A DNA stretch of 54,513 bases from Patulibacter sp. (GTDB lineage Bacteria > Actinomycetota > Thermoleophilia > Solirubrobacterales > Solirubrobacteraceae). The translations under genes and the position numbers were made by a program. Within the stretch, counting starts at the first letter, position 1; the number at the start of each line of letters is the position of its first letter. Below, piece after piece: positions 1 to 8,127 of this stretch. The stretch is from assembly GCF_030655195.1 (NCBI RefSeq), contig NZ_JAURWA010000123.1, positions 1 to 54,513 on the forward strand. Direction: 5' to 3'. The notes under the pieces were generated by a model that was given only the letters and a program-made list of their open reading frames with translations, ran no database searches and was not told the DNA's origin.

Positions 1-132
1 GGCCGGTGGGGCCGGGCGGCCGGTGGGGCCGGGCGGCCGGTGGGGACGGGCGGCCGGTGGGGACGGGCGGCGGCGGGACGGGCGGCGGCGGGGCCGGGCA
101 GCGGCGGGGCCCGGGGGCCGGGCGGCGGCGGG
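1..132. repeat. G-rich 17-bp tandem repeat
   Basis: Four tandem 17-bp units of the form GGCCGGTGGGGCCGGGC occupy 1-68; units 3 and 4 differ from 1 and 2 by one base (GGGGACGGGC). They decay into irregular GGCGGCGGG runs to about 132. The G runs of three to five could form G-quadruplexes on the plus strand. The array is cut by the window edge, so its full length is unknown. No credible gene overlaps it, although GC bias keeps several frames open. Confidence 0.85.
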
Positions 133-372
133 AGCGCGCCCGCGCCGAGCGTGCGGGATCCGCCACTCGAGACACGACGGCGCGAGGATTGACGAATGGC
201 GCACGCAGGGCGTGCTCGATCCGTCACTCGGCGGAGGCCCGGGCCGACCTTGGCGGATCCTGCACGTTCCTCGAGCGGCCGTTCCGGGCCGGCCCTGCCC
301 GAGCGACCGTCCCGGGTCACGCCGGCGGATCGTGGCGCAGCCGTCCTGGGCGGACGACCGACCCGCGCCTCG

Positions 373-447
373 TCAGCCGCCGAGCGCGAACGCGACGATC
401 GCCGCCGCGTACGGGAAGATCGCGCAGAGGGTCATGCGGGTCGACAT
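373..447 (-). CDS. putative 24-residue leaderless membrane peptide
   Basis: A short frame starting MSTRMTLCAIFPYAAAIVAF and ending in Gly-Gly before TGA. Residues 5-22 form a plausible single membrane segment. It is called because a TACGCT hexamer at 455-460 lies exactly 7 bases before the ATG, the same geometry seen at many larger genes here. There is no Shine-Dalgarno sequence, as expected for a leaderless transcript. No homologue is recognised. It is the only support for a gene in 133-672, and chance cannot be excluded in GC-rich DNA. Confidence 0.4.
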   Translation of the reverse strand: MSTRMTLCAIFPYAAAIVAFALGG

Positions 448-454
448 GGACGGG

Positions 455-460
455 AGCGTA
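455..460 (-). promoter_or_regulatory. -10 hexamer TACGCT
   Basis: TACGCT on the minus strand, 7 bases before the ATG at 447. It matches the TANNNT-N6-10-start pattern found repeatedly in this window. No clear -35 box is seen. Confidence 0.45.
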
Positions 461-523
461 CCCGCGAAGCGTTCGGCGCCCGCCACCCGCGCTCATCCTC
501 CGCCCGCCCGCACACCCCCGCCC

Positions 524-589
524 GCACGACGTCCCGCCCGCACGCACACCCCCGCACGCACAACGTCCCGCCCGCACGACGTCCCGCCC
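524..589. repeat. 16-bp C-rich direct repeats
   Basis: GCACGACGTCCCGCCC occurs at 524-539 and again at 574-589, with a one-base variant (GCACAACGTCCCGCCC) directly before the latter at 558-573. The repeats sit in a C-rich run upstream of the small membrane protein gene. Apart from these and the 24-residue frame, nothing is recognised between 133 and 672. Confidence 0.7.
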
Positions 590-672
590 GCGCCGCCCCC
601 GCCGTGCCGCGCCCCCGCCCACGGCGCCCCGTCCCTCGTCCGCCCCGCCCCCGGCATGCGTACCGTCGGGTG

Positions 673-960
673 ATGTCGAACCGGTCCGGACTCCTGCGCA
701 ACCCGCGGACGTGGACCGTCGTGCCCGCCGCCGTCGCCGTCACGGCCTTCGCGCTGGGCTACCTGATCTGGCTGCTCGTCGGACTCGACAGCGGCCTGGA
801 GTGCCGGGAGACGGCCCTGTCCTGTGGCGGCGGGGGGTGGCGGGCGCTGATCGGGGTGCTGTGGACCGTCGCGGCCGTGACCGGGACGATCGCCCTCGGG
901 GCACTGCTCACCATGGTCGTGCGCAGCGTGCTGGGGGCCTTCGCCCAGCTGCGCGACTGA
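673..960 (+). CDS. small two-helix membrane protein, unknown function
   Basis: A 95-residue protein with two hydrophobic segments, roughly residues 14-36 and 56-84, separated by a short loop containing two cysteines (C43 and C50, in LECRETALSC). No family is recognised. The ATG at 673 was chosen because TACCGT at 661-666 lies 6 bases upstream, a leaderless-type promoter. The frame stays open upstream to 196, but that extension is Arg/Pro-rich and looks non-coding. The gene converges on the helicase gene at 1006-2700 across a 45-base gap. The two cysteines could form an extracytoplasmic disulfide if the loop is outside. Confidence 0.7.
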   Translation: MSNRSGLLRNPRTWTVVPAAVAVTAFALGYLIWLLVGLDSGLECRETALSCGGGGWRALIGVLWTVAAVTGTIALGALLTMVVRSVLGAFAQLRD

Positions 961-1005
961 CCGCCCGCCCCGCGGCACCCGCCGACCGGGCGCCCGCCCT
1001 CTCCC

Positions 1006-2700
1006 CTACGCCTTGCCCATCAGGGCCCGCTCGATCAGGTCGATCGACGACTCGAGCTGCTCGACCGTCGCGTCCTGGACCCGGGTGATGCCGATCTGCT
1101 TGTTCACCCAGGCGTTGACCTCGCGCTGGGTGGCGCGACGGGTGCGGCCGAGCTCGCCGACGAGGCGGTGGCGGGTCTCACGCAGGCGCTGCCGCTGCTG
1201 CCAGAGCGGGACCTCGGTCGCCGCGAAGCCGCCCACGCCGCCGGCGTAGAACGCGTGGCCGCCCGGGCCCGCGCCGACCGGCTGGATCGGTGTGCCCGTC
1301 GTCGTCCCGGTGCTCATCCCCGTGCCCGTCGTGGACGCCTGCGGCTTCAGCGGCGTGGCGCCGCCGAAGAGGTCGAGCTGCGCCTCGGCCGCCATGTCGG
1401 CGTTCAGGGCCTTGAACTCGGCGACGAGGCCCAGTTCGTCCTCGGGCGTCTCCCCCGGCTCGTCGAGCAGCTGCTCGGGCGCGTCGGGATCGGCGTCCTC
1501 CTTGCGACGGAGGAACGGCACGAGCTCCTTGGCGATCTCGCCGGCGTGCGCGCGGAGCGTCGGCTCGGCGGGGATGTAGAGCCAGGAGCCCTCGATCGGG
1601 CGGTTCGGGATCGTCCGGACGAAGCGCCCGACGATCTGGCGGAAGATCATCGCCGTCTTCGACGCGGTGGCGTAGACGCCGACCCGCAGGCGCGGGATGT
1701 CGACGCCCTCGGAGACCATGTTGACCGCCACGATCCACGGGTCGGTGCTGTGGGTGAACGACTCGAGCTTCTGGTGGGCGGCCTGGTCCGTGTGCATGAC
1801 GACCACGGGGGGCGTGCCGGTGATGCGGTGGAGGGTCGCGGCGACCTTGCGGGCGTGCTCGCCGTCGGCGGCGACCACGAGACCGCCCGCCTCGGGGTGG
1901 GAGTCCGCGCGCAGGCGCGCCAGGCGCCCGTCGGCCTCGCGGAGGATCTTCGGCAGCGCGCCCTCGAGGTCGGTCGAGATCGCCGTCCGGTACCGGCGCG
2001 CCCGCTGGTCGCTCGAGACCGCGTCGGCGAACGACGCCTCGACCGTGTCGTCGCCGGACTGCCACGACATCGTGCCGTCGAACGGGATGAACGACACCGG
2101 CCGGCAGACGCCGTCGCGGACCGCGTCCGCGTAGCCGTAGGAGTAGTCGGGCTGGGTGACGCCGTCGGAGTCGTACTCGACGCCCGGGATCGCGGACTGG
2201 TCGGAGCGGAAGGGCGTCCCCGACAGCAGCAGCCACTGCCGTGCCCTGCCGAAGGCCAGGTCGAAGCCCTTGCCCCACGCCAGCTCCTCACCGAGGTGGT
2301 GGGCCTCGTCGGCGATGACGATCGTCGACTCGGTGCACTGCTGCGCGAACCGCTGCGCGGACTGGGCGACGCGGGCGTAGGTGACCGCGACGCCGTGGAA
2401 GCCGGCCGGCGGCGTCAGCTCGGGGGCGTCGGGGGCCAGGTGGACGCCCAGGCGGGCGGCGGCCTCGGCCCACTGACGGGTCAGCGGCGCGGTCGGGCAG
2501 ATCAGCGCGATGCGGTCCGCCTGGCGCGCGTAGAGCATGCGGACGGCCTGCTCCAGGGCGGGTCGGGTCTTGCCCGCGCCGGGTGCGGCGGCGATCAGGA
2601 AGACGCCGCGGTCCCACGCGGACATCTTCTCGAGGACCTCCTGCTGCCAGACGCGCAGGCCGGGGGGGATGGGGAGAGCGGTGCTCACGCGACCGACCAT
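1006..2700 (-). CDS. superfamily 2 DEAD/DEAH-box helicase
   Basis: A 564-residue SF2 ATPase. Walker A is APGAGKT at residues 39-45, the Walker B/DEAH box at 131-134, and motif III SGTPFRSD at 160-167. The C-terminal RecA-like lobe carries motif V (VSEGVDIP) and motif VI (QIVGRFVR). The N-terminal WQQEVLEKM resembles the Q-motif region of type III restriction-like translocases. After the helicase core, from about residue 420, comes an acidic linker, a Gly/Thr-rich stretch, and a basic helical tail (RLRETRHRLVGELGR) seen in stand-alone actinobacterial helicases of this type. Its nucleic-acid substrate is unknown. No methyltransferase or nuclease gene lies beside it, so a restriction role is not supported. 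Confidence 0.85.
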   Translation of the reverse strand: MVGRVSTALPIPPGLRVWQQEVLEKMSAWDRGVFLIAAAPGAGKTRPALEQAVRMLYARQADRIALICPTAPLTRQWAEAAARLGVHLAPDAPELTPPAGFHGVAVTYARVAQSAQRFAQQCTESTIVIADEAHHLGEELAWGKGFDLAFGRARQWLLLSGTPFRSDQSAIPGVEYDSDGVTQPDYSYGYADAVRDGVCRPVSFIPFDGTMSWQSGDDTVEASFADAVSSDQRARRYRTAISTDLEGALPKILREADGRLARLRADSHPEAGGLVVAADGEHARKVAATLHRITGTPPVVVMHTDQAAHQKLESFTHSTDPWIVAVNMVSEGVDIPRLRVGVYATASKTAMIFRQIVGRFVRTIPNRPIEGSWLYIPAEPTLRAHAGEIAKELVPFLRRKEDADPDAPEQLLDEPGETPEDELGLVAEFKALNADMAAEAQLDLFGGATPLKPQASTTGTGMSTGTTTGTPIQPVGAGPGGHAFYAGGVGGFAATEVPLWQQRQRLRETRHRLVGELGRTRRATQREVNAWVNKQIGITRVQDATVEQLESSIDLIERALMGKA

Positions 2701-2813
2701 CTTGGGGGATCCCGCGGACGGCTGCAGAACCCCTGCTCAGGGCCACGGACGTCTCAGCGATTCCTCACGATCGGGCCTCGTGGCGCTGGCGCCCTCCCGC
2801 TATCGTCCGCGCC

Positions 2814-3425
2814 ATGGGGTTCGCCATCGCCATCGTCGTCCTGGTCCTGATCGGCGTCGCCGTCGTGGTGGTGCTGCGCAACCGGTCCGCCGCCGAGGGC
2901 TCCGCGCTGCCCGCGCCGAAGGACCCGCTGGCCGACGCGACGGGCAGCCCGCTCGACGCGCTCGGGGTCGGCGCGGTCGTCTCCCACGGCGGCCACGACT
3001 ACGTCGTGCGCGGCCAGATCCGCTTCGACGAGGACGGCTACGTGTGGTCGGAGTACCACCTCGACGCCGGGCAGGACGTCCGCACCTGGCTGTCGGTCGA
3101 CCTCTCCGACGGGACCGACGTCGCGCTCTGGAACGCCGTGGAGGCCCCGGGCGGCCTGTCCCCCGACGGCGGCGCGGTGACCTTCGAGGGCCGCACCTAC
3201 AAGAAGGTCGAGTCCGGTAGCGCGACCTTCACGTCGACCGGCACGACGGGTCTGCCGGACTCCGGCAGGGCGCGGTACGCGGACTACAAGGCCGAGGGCG
3301 GCCGCCTGCTGTCGTTCGAGCAGTGGTCCGGCGACGGCTCCTGGGAGGTCTCCACCGGCTCGGCCGTCGGCACCCACCTGCTCGAGATCTACCCCGCCGG
3401 CACGGCCGCCGGGGGCGTGGCGTGA
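2814..3425 (+). CDS. DUF4178 membrane-anchored protein
   Basis: A 203-residue protein with one N-terminal membrane helix (residues 2-21, GFAIAIVVLVLIGVAVVVVL), then a DUF4178 domain of about 130 residues rich in beta strands, with repeated motifs such as YVVRGQIRF and WSEYHLD. The family has no established activity. In actinobacteria it is recurrently encoded beside DUF350 and spermidine-synthase-like genes, as here. The start is fixed by TATCGT at 2801-2806, 7 bases before the ATG. The stop overlaps the next gene's GTG in a GTGA junction, so it opens a translationally coupled operon running to 8010. A second DUF4178 gene lies at 9130-9810. Confidence 0.85.
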   Translation: MGFAIAIVVLVLIGVAVVVVLRNRSAAEGSALPAPKDPLADATGSPLDALGVGAVVSHGGHDYVVRGQIRFDEDGYVWSEYHLDAGQDVRTWLSVDLSDGTDVALWNAVEAPGGLSPDGGAVTFEGRTYKKVESGSATFTSTGTTGLPDSGRARYADYKAEGGRLLSFEQWSGDGSWEVSTGSAVGTHLLEIYPAGTAAGGVA

Positions 3426-3832
3426 GCGACGCCGCCCCGGCCGGGGGGCCCGCACCGAGCCCGCCCGGTGCCGAGGCGCTGGCCGCCGCGCAGCAGGCCC
3501 TGGACGCCGCCCGCGAGGCCGTCGGCGCCCTCGTCACCGTCCGCGCCAAGGCGCTGAAGGAGGGCGTCCGCCTGCGGGAGCGGGCCGAGGTCCCCGGCAT
3601 GGCGGGTCTCGGCGAGGACGCCGCCCTGCAGGAGCGTCGCGCCGAGGCCCTGGAGCCCCGCATCGAGCAGCTCCGCGACCTCGCCCGGCGGGCGGAGCTG
3701 GCCTACGAGGCGCTGCGCTCCGACCGGCCGGCCGATGGCCGCTCGACGGACGCACACCGGACCGCCGACGACCGTCCCTCCGGCGCGCCCGACGCCGCGA
3801 CCGGCGACGCCGACGAGCCCGAGGACCGCTGA
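3422..3832 (+). CDS. coiled-coil protein of the polyamine operon
   Basis: A 136-residue protein with no signal peptide or membrane segment. Residues 18-100 are Ala/Glu/Arg-rich with heptad-like spacing and should form one or two long helices. The tail (101-136) is disordered and rich in Asp, Arg and Pro. The GTG start overlaps the DUF4178 stop (GTGA). No family is recognised. Related clusters in other bacteria often include a PspA-type coiled-coil membrane-stress protein. This one could play that role, but no PspA signature is visible, so that is only a suggestion. Confidence 0.65.
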   Translation: MSDAAPAGGPAPSPPGAEALAAAQQALDAAREAVGALVTVRAKALKEGVRLRERAEVPGMAGLGEDAALQERRAEALEPRIEQLRDLARRAELAYEALRSDRPADGRSTDAHRTADDRPSGAPDAATGDADEPEDR

Positions 3833-3833
3833 C

Positions 3834-4493
3834 GTGCGCGCCCTGATCGACGTCCCCTTCCGCGACGCCGCCGCGACCGACCTGGCCTGGGCCCTGGAGC
3901 CCGACGCCGCGCCATCGGCGGGCCTGGCCCACGTCGACGTCGTCACGGGGGCGTTCGACCTGCGGCTGCACGTGCTCGGCGCGTCGCACGCGGTCGAGCT
4001 CCTGGTGCCCGGCGGGCGGCGCGTGACCGAGACGGTCGCCTGCGGCATCGCCGGGGGCGTCGCGCTGGACCGCGCCCCGGGGCGGATCGACGCGCACGGT
4101 CTGCGCTACGCGTTCTCCGCCGACGTCGAGACCGCCGGCACCGCCGCCGTGGTCGCGCTGGCGGACGAGCTGCACCGGACCCTGACCGAGGACCCCGCCG
4201 GCATCGTCGCGACCTTCCCGGGCGCGCCCGGCGCGGCGACCGGCCTGCGGGCGCACGCCACGGCGGACGGGGCGGCCTGGGACACCTGGCACCTCTACCC
4301 CGAGCGCGGCGAGGTCGTCCGGACCCGGTCGTCGGTCGCACTGCTGGGGCACCACGTCGCGGTGGATCCCGCCGGCACGCCGGGCACCCGGGCCGCCGGT
4401 CCGGCGCCGACCGGGGTCCCGGGGTCCGGCCACGCCGCTCCGCCGACGGTCGACGACCGTCCCCTCACGACCACCGGGGAGGCCCGTCGATGA
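3834..4493 (+). CDS. DUF2617 family protein
   Basis: A 219-residue soluble protein. It opens with a short strand and an N-terminal domain (FDLRLHVLGASHAVEL near residues 40-55), has a central segment VTETVACGI, and then a helical region ADELHRTL. A motif WDTWHLYPERGEVVRTRS near 165-182 is typical of DUF2617 proteins encoded in actinobacterial polyamine clusters. Its biochemical role is unknown. The GTG start lies one base after the previous stop. The last codons overlap the following ATG (ATGA). The final 40 residues are Pro/Ala-rich and probably flexible. Confidence 0.75.
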   Translation: MRALIDVPFRDAAATDLAWALEPDAAPSAGLAHVDVVTGAFDLRLHVLGASHAVELLVPGGRRVTETVACGIAGGVALDRAPGRIDAHGLRYAFSADVETAGTAAVVALADELHRTLTEDPAGIVATFPGAPGAATGLRAHATADGAAWDTWHLYPERGEVVRTRSSVALLGHHVAVDPAGTPGTRAAGPAPTGVPGSGHAAPPTVDDRPLTTTGEARR

Positions 4494-4927
4494 GCCTGCG
4501 CGGCAAGTCCACCGCCACGATCGTCGCCGGCGGCGCGCTGCTGGTGATCGCCCTGGTGCTGCTCGTGGGCGGTCTGTCCTCGTGCGGGTCCTCCCCGCGC
4601 TCGTGGGTCAAGGACCACTACACCTCGGCCGGCAAACGCGGCGGTGCCGACGTCTACCGGACCACCCAGAACGTCGCGAAGGTCACGAAGGACCTCACCG
4701 ACGCCTGGAAGCCCGCGGACCGGCTCACCGACCCCGGCGCCGTGTTCCTGCGCTACCGCGACGACCTGGTCGTCGTCCGGCCGCGCACGGGCGGGGGCAC
4801 CGAGATCGCGGTCGACGACGCCGACCGCGGCTACGCCAGCTCGTACCCGTACGTGGGCGGGTGGTTCGGCACGTACTCCGGCCGGGCCGAGGGCTTCCGC
4901 GGCGGCGGACCGGGGACGGGCAAGTGA
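4490..4927 (+). CDS. DUF4247 lipoprotein-like protein
   Basis: A 145-residue protein with an N-terminal hydrophobic segment (residues 9-29) ending at LSSCGSS. This could be a lipobox-like site with Cys32, though the preceding residues are not ideal. The body contains VKDHYTS, a run of basic and acidic residues, VFLRYRDDLVVV and an aromatic/Gly-rich C terminus (SYPYVGGWFGTYSGR), the DUF4247 pattern. It is expected to face the outside of the cell. GGAGG at 4478-4482 provides a ribosome site. It overlaps both neighbours (ATGA upstream, GTGA downstream), so it is translated with the operon. Function is unknown. Confidence 0.8.
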   Translation: MSLRGKSTATIVAGGALLVIALVLLVGGLSSCGSSPRSWVKDHYTSAGKRGGADVYRTTQNVAKVTKDLTDAWKPADRLTDPGAVFLRYRDDLVVVRPRTGGGTEIAVDDADRGYASSYPYVGGWFGTYSGRAEGFRGGGPGTGK

Positions 4928-5826
4928 GCGTCCGCCGTCGGACCGCCGTCCTCGCAGCGACGCTCGCGCTGCTCCCGACCGTCGGCATCGGGCAGGCCGG
5001 GGCCCAGTCGACGCTCTCGGACCCCCCGGAGTTCGGCCGGACCACGACCACGTCGGCCGCGCCACCGACGACCACCGGCACGACCTCGACGGCGCCGACC
5101 ACCACGCAGCCGACGATCACACGACCCGAGATCACGGCGGCCGAGGCCGGCGACGGCATCCTGCTGTCGGCCGAGGACCGCGTCGAGCTGGCCAACACCC
5201 TCGCGGAGGCCACGTCCGAGTCCGGCGTCTGCTTCGGGTACCAGGTCGACCTGGGCGGAACCGGGGCGTCGGACCGCAGCGAGACGCTCTCCGGCGGGGG
5301 GCCCGACAAGACGCCCGCCCCGTCGACGTGCCCGAAGGGCTCGGTCATGCTGCGGGTGGGCCTGACCTACACCAGCTCCTCCTCGGAGTCCGAGGACAGC
5401 GCGTCGTACTCCGTGAGCTCCACCGCACCCGGCACGCCGAGCAACCCGACGGCGGCCCTGAAGGACCTCACCGGCGTCGGCGACGACCAGCTCCTCGGGG
5501 ACGACGACGACCTCGCTCTGCGCAACCTCGCCGCCGCGCTGCCCCTGCTGCTCGACGACGCCGAGCCCGCCGAGCTCGCCGCACCGGCCGCGAAGGCCCC
5601 CAACGGCGACCGGCTGACCGGCTCTCCCGGCGGGGACTGGATCCGCGCGCACGGCATCGGCATCGGCATCGCGTTCGCCCTGCTCGTGCTCGCCGGCGTG
5701 CTCGTCGTCGGCGGCCTGATCGGCCGGCGCCAGGCCGGCCAGCCGAAGCGCCCCTCGCGGCGCACCCGTCCTTCGTCCTCGGGCTCCGGCTCCGACGGAC
5801 CCTCGTCCTCCACCACGACCACCTGA
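4924..5826 (+). CDS. secreted, membrane-anchored Thr-rich protein
   Basis: A 300-residue protein of unknown family. It has a signal peptide (residues 1-28, cleavage near AGAQ), a Thr/Pro/Ser-rich stalk (40-66), and an external domain (67-235) with two cysteines (C103, C136) that may pair. A single membrane helix (243-267) is followed by a basic RRQ...KRPSRR stretch and a Ser/Thr tail inside the cell. The topology is therefore type I: large domain outside, short tail inside. It lies in the middle of the polyamine operon with a GTGA overlap to DUF4247, so it may be the external sensor or scaffold of that module. That role is inference from position. Confidence 0.65.
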   Translation: MSVRRRTAVLAATLALLPTVGIGQAGAQSTLSDPPEFGRTTTTSAAPPTTTGTTSTAPTTTQPTITRPEITAAEAGDGILLSAEDRVELANTLAEATSESGVCFGYQVDLGGTGASDRSETLSGGGPDKTPAPSTCPKGSVMLRVGLTYTSSSSESEDSASYSVSSTAPGTPSNPTAALKDLTGVGDDQLLGDDDDLALRNLAAALPLLLDDAEPAELAAPAAKAPNGDRLTGSPGGDWIRAHGIGIGIAFALLVLAGVLVVGGLIGRRQAGQPKRPSRRTRPSSSGSGSDGPSSSTTTT

Positions 5827-5833
5827 GCCGGCC

Positions 5834-6268
5834 ATGAACGACACCCTGAACGACCTCCTCAACGGCCTGGGCAGCGCCGCCGCCTACTCCGTCGTCGGCC
5901 TGCTCGTGCTCGTCGCGGGCTTCGTCGCCGTCGACCTGGCCACGCCCGGCGACCTGCGCAAGCAGATCTGGACGGACCGCAACCGCGACCTCGTCGCCGT
6001 GCTCGCGTCCGGCCTGGCCGCCAACACGATGACCGTCGTCACGGCGATCCTGACCTCGGACGACGACCTCGGCAAGGGTCTCGTCGACGCACTCGGCTAC
6101 GGGCTGCTCGGCGTCGTCCTGATCGGCCTGGTCTTCAAGGTCGTCGACCTGCTCACCCCCGGGGACCTCGGCGAGATGGTCGCCCACGACGACCACCACC
6201 CGGCGGTCTGGATCACCGTCGTGACGCACCTGGCCGTCGGGGCCGTGGTCGCCGCGTCGATCTCGTGA
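5834..6268 (+). CDS. DUF350 integral membrane protein
   Basis: A 144-residue protein with four predicted membrane segments and an internal duplication. Each half ends a helix with the same motif, DLATPGDLRKQI near residue 35 and DLLTPGDLGEMV near 110. This two-fold repeat is characteristic of DUF350 (YjfL-type) proteins. DUF350 is commonly found beside PspA, DUF4178 and polyamine-synthase or glutathionylspermidine-synthase-like genes, as here. It starts 7 bases after the preceding stop, and its own stop overlaps the next GTG. No enzymatic residues are evident; a channel or scaffold role is possible but unproven. Confidence 0.85.
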   Translation: MNDTLNDLLNGLGSAAAYSVVGLLVLVAGFVAVDLATPGDLRKQIWTDRNRDLVAVLASGLAANTMTVVTAILTSDDDLGKGLVDALGYGLLGVVLIGLVFKVVDLLTPGDLGEMVAHDDHHPAVWITVVTHLAVGAVVAASIS

Positions 6269-8010
6269 CCGCGGACGGCGCCGCGGGCGCCGTCCCCCAC
6301 GGACGGCCGGAGCGGGACGCGGCGGCCGTCGGGCCGGATCCCGACGCGCCGTCCCCGTCGACCGACGCCGGGACGACCGGCCGCCCGGACGCCGCCGTGG
6401 ACGACCCGATGAACGGACCCGCCGCGGCACGCCCGATCCGCGCGCTCCTGCTGCTGGCCGCCGGCGCGTGCGCCGCGTGCGCGCTGGTCTACGAGCTGGC
6501 GCTGATCGCCCTGGGCGGCGTCCTCGTCGGCGCGACCGTCACGCAGACGTCGCTGGTCGTCTCGCTCTTCGTCTTCGCCCTCGGCCTGGGCGCGCTGGCC
6601 GCCAAGCCGCTCCTGAAGCGCCCGCTGCCCGCGTTCGTGGCGATCGAGGTCGGGGTCGCCGTCGCCGGCGGCTTCTCGGTGCTCGCCTGCTACGCCGCCT
6701 TCGCCTACGCCGGGGTCTACACGCCCGCCGTGGTCGTCGCGTCGCTGCTCGTCGGCGGGCTCGTCGGTGCCGAGCTGCCGATCCTCATGGAGCTGCTGCA
6801 GCGCATCCGCAAGCAGGCCGCCGCCCGGGCGCTCGCCGACCTGACCGCCGCGGACTACGTCGGCGCCCTCGTGGGCGGGCTCGCGTTCCCGTTCGTCCTG
6901 CTGCCGCTCTTCGGACAGATGCGCGGTGCCCTGGCCGCCGGCCTCGTCAACCTCGTCTGCGCCGCCCTGATCGTCTTCGTCGTCTTCCGCGGCGACCTGT
7001 CCCGGCGCCTCCGGGTCGGCTCCGCCGCCGTCCTGCTGGTCGGCGCGCTCGCCGTCGTCCTCGGGCTCGCCTACGCCGGGCGGTTCGAGGTCTCCGCCCG
7101 GCAGCAGCTCTACGACGACCCGATCGTCGTCTCGGAGCGCACGCCCTACCAGGAGATCGACCTCACCGAGAGCCTCACCGTGCGCGGGACGCCCGACGTA
7201 CGGCTGTACCTCAACGGCGACCTGCAGCTCTCCAGCCGCGACGAGTACCGGTACCACGAGGCCCTGGTCCACCCCGTCCTGGCGGCGACGAGCGCCGCGG
7301 CGCGTGGCCGGGGCCTGCGCGTCCTCGTGCTCGGCGGCGGCGACGGGATGGCGGTGCGCGAGGTGCTGCGCCGGCGCGACGTCGCGTCCGTCCACCTCGT
7401 CGACCTCGACCCGGCGATGACGCGGCTGGCCCGCACCGACCCGCGGCTGCGCTCCCTGAACCGCGGATCGCTCGACGACCGCCGCGTGCGGGTGACGAAC
7501 ACCGACGCGTTCAACTGGGTGCGCGACCACGAGCAGGACGCCACCGACGACCGCTACGACGCGGTGATCGTCGACTTCCCCGACCCCGACGACCAGGGCC
7601 TCGCGCGGCTCTACAGCGCCGAGCTCTACGGCATGGTCCGCACCCGCGTCCTCGCGCCCGGCGGCGTCGCCGTCGTGCAGTCCGGGTCGCCGTACTTCGC
7701 CCCGGACGCGTTCTGGTCCGTCGGCCGCACCCTGCAGCTCGGGGGCTGGCGCGCCCGGCCGTACCACGTCGACGTGCCGACGTTCGGCGACTGGGGCTTC
7801 TGGCTGGCGGGCCCCGCGGACGGCTCCCGTCCGGCGCCGGCCCTGACCGTCGGGAACCCCGCCGTCCCGGGGCTGCGCTTCCTCGACGAGGCCACCCTGC
7901 GCGCCGCCGCGACCTTCCCGGCCGACCGCGGCCCCCGCGACGTCCGGCCGACGACCCTGAACCGCCCGGCGATCCTGGACTACACGCGGCGCGGCTGGGC
8001 CGATTACTAG
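6265..8010 (+). CDS. membrane spermidine-synthase-like aminopropyltransferase
   Basis: A 581-residue fusion of about seven membrane helices (residues 57-270) and a cytosolic spermidine/spermine-synthase fold (280-581). The soluble half has DEYRYHEALVHPVL (326-339), the nucleotide-binding GGGDGMAVREVL (357-368), an acidic strand VHLVDLDP (376-383) and DFPDPDD (437-443), which places an Asp where the aminopropyl-transfer reaction needs one. Soluble SpeE lacks the membrane part. The substrate could be putrescine, spermidine or another amine. The GTG start overlaps the DUF350 stop; an in-frame ATG at 6409 would remove a Pro/Asp-rich lead of 48 residues. It ends the operon, followed by two strong hairpins. 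Confidence 0.85.
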   Translation: MTADGAAGAVPHGRPERDAAAVGPDPDAPSPSTDAGTTGRPDAAVDDPMNGPAAARPIRALLLLAAGACAACALVYELALIALGGVLVGATVTQTSLVVSLFVFALGLGALAAKPLLKRPLPAFVAIEVGVAVAGGFSVLACYAAFAYAGVYTPAVVVASLLVGGLVGAELPILMELLQRIRKQAAARALADLTAADYVGALVGGLAFPFVLLPLFGQMRGALAAGLVNLVCAALIVFVVFRGDLSRRLRVGSAAVLLVGALAVVLGLAYAGRFEVSARQQLYDDPIVVSERTPYQEIDLTESLTVRGTPDVRLYLNGDLQLSSRDEYRYHEALVHPVLAATSAAARGRGLRVLVLGGGDGMAVREVLRRRDVASVHLVDLDPAMTRLARTDPRLRSLNRGSLDDRRVRVTNTDAFNWVRDHEQDATDDRYDAVIVDFPDPDDQGLARLYSAELYGMVRTRVLAPGGVAVVQSGSPYFAPDAFWSVGRTLQLGGWRARPYHVDVPTFGDWGFWLAGPADGSRPAPALTVGNPAVPGLRFLDEATLRAAATFPADRGPRDVRPTTLNRPAILDYTRRGWADY

Positions 8011-8039
8011 GTCGGTCGGGCCCGCGCCAGGACATCGGC

Positions 8040-8083
8040 CGGGCCCGACCGGCGCGTTCGACGGCCAGGGGCCGGTCGGCCCG
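8040..8083 (+). terminator. GC hairpin after the polyamine operon
   Basis: The left arm 8040-8053 and right arm 8070-8083 (GGCCGGTCGGCCCG) pair along their length with single-base bulges. The hairpin lies 30 bases after the aminopropyltransferase stop. There is no T-run, which is usual in very GC-rich genomes. Confidence 0.65.
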
Positions 8084-8098
8084 AGGACCTGCACCACC

Positions 8099-8125
8099 GG
8101 CACGGGCCCTCCGGGGGTCCGTGCC
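8099..8125. terminator. second hairpin in the convergent gap
   Basis: GGCACGGGCCC (8099-8109) and GGGTCCGTGCC (8115-8125) form an 11-bp stem with one G-T wobble and a 5-base loop. Placed between convergent genes, it can serve transcripts from both sides. Confidence 0.65.
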
Positions 8126-8127
8126 AC

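Noticed and set aside
1006-2700. Type III restriction enzyme
   Set aside because: No methyltransferase, specificity or nuclease domain is present in or beside the helicase.
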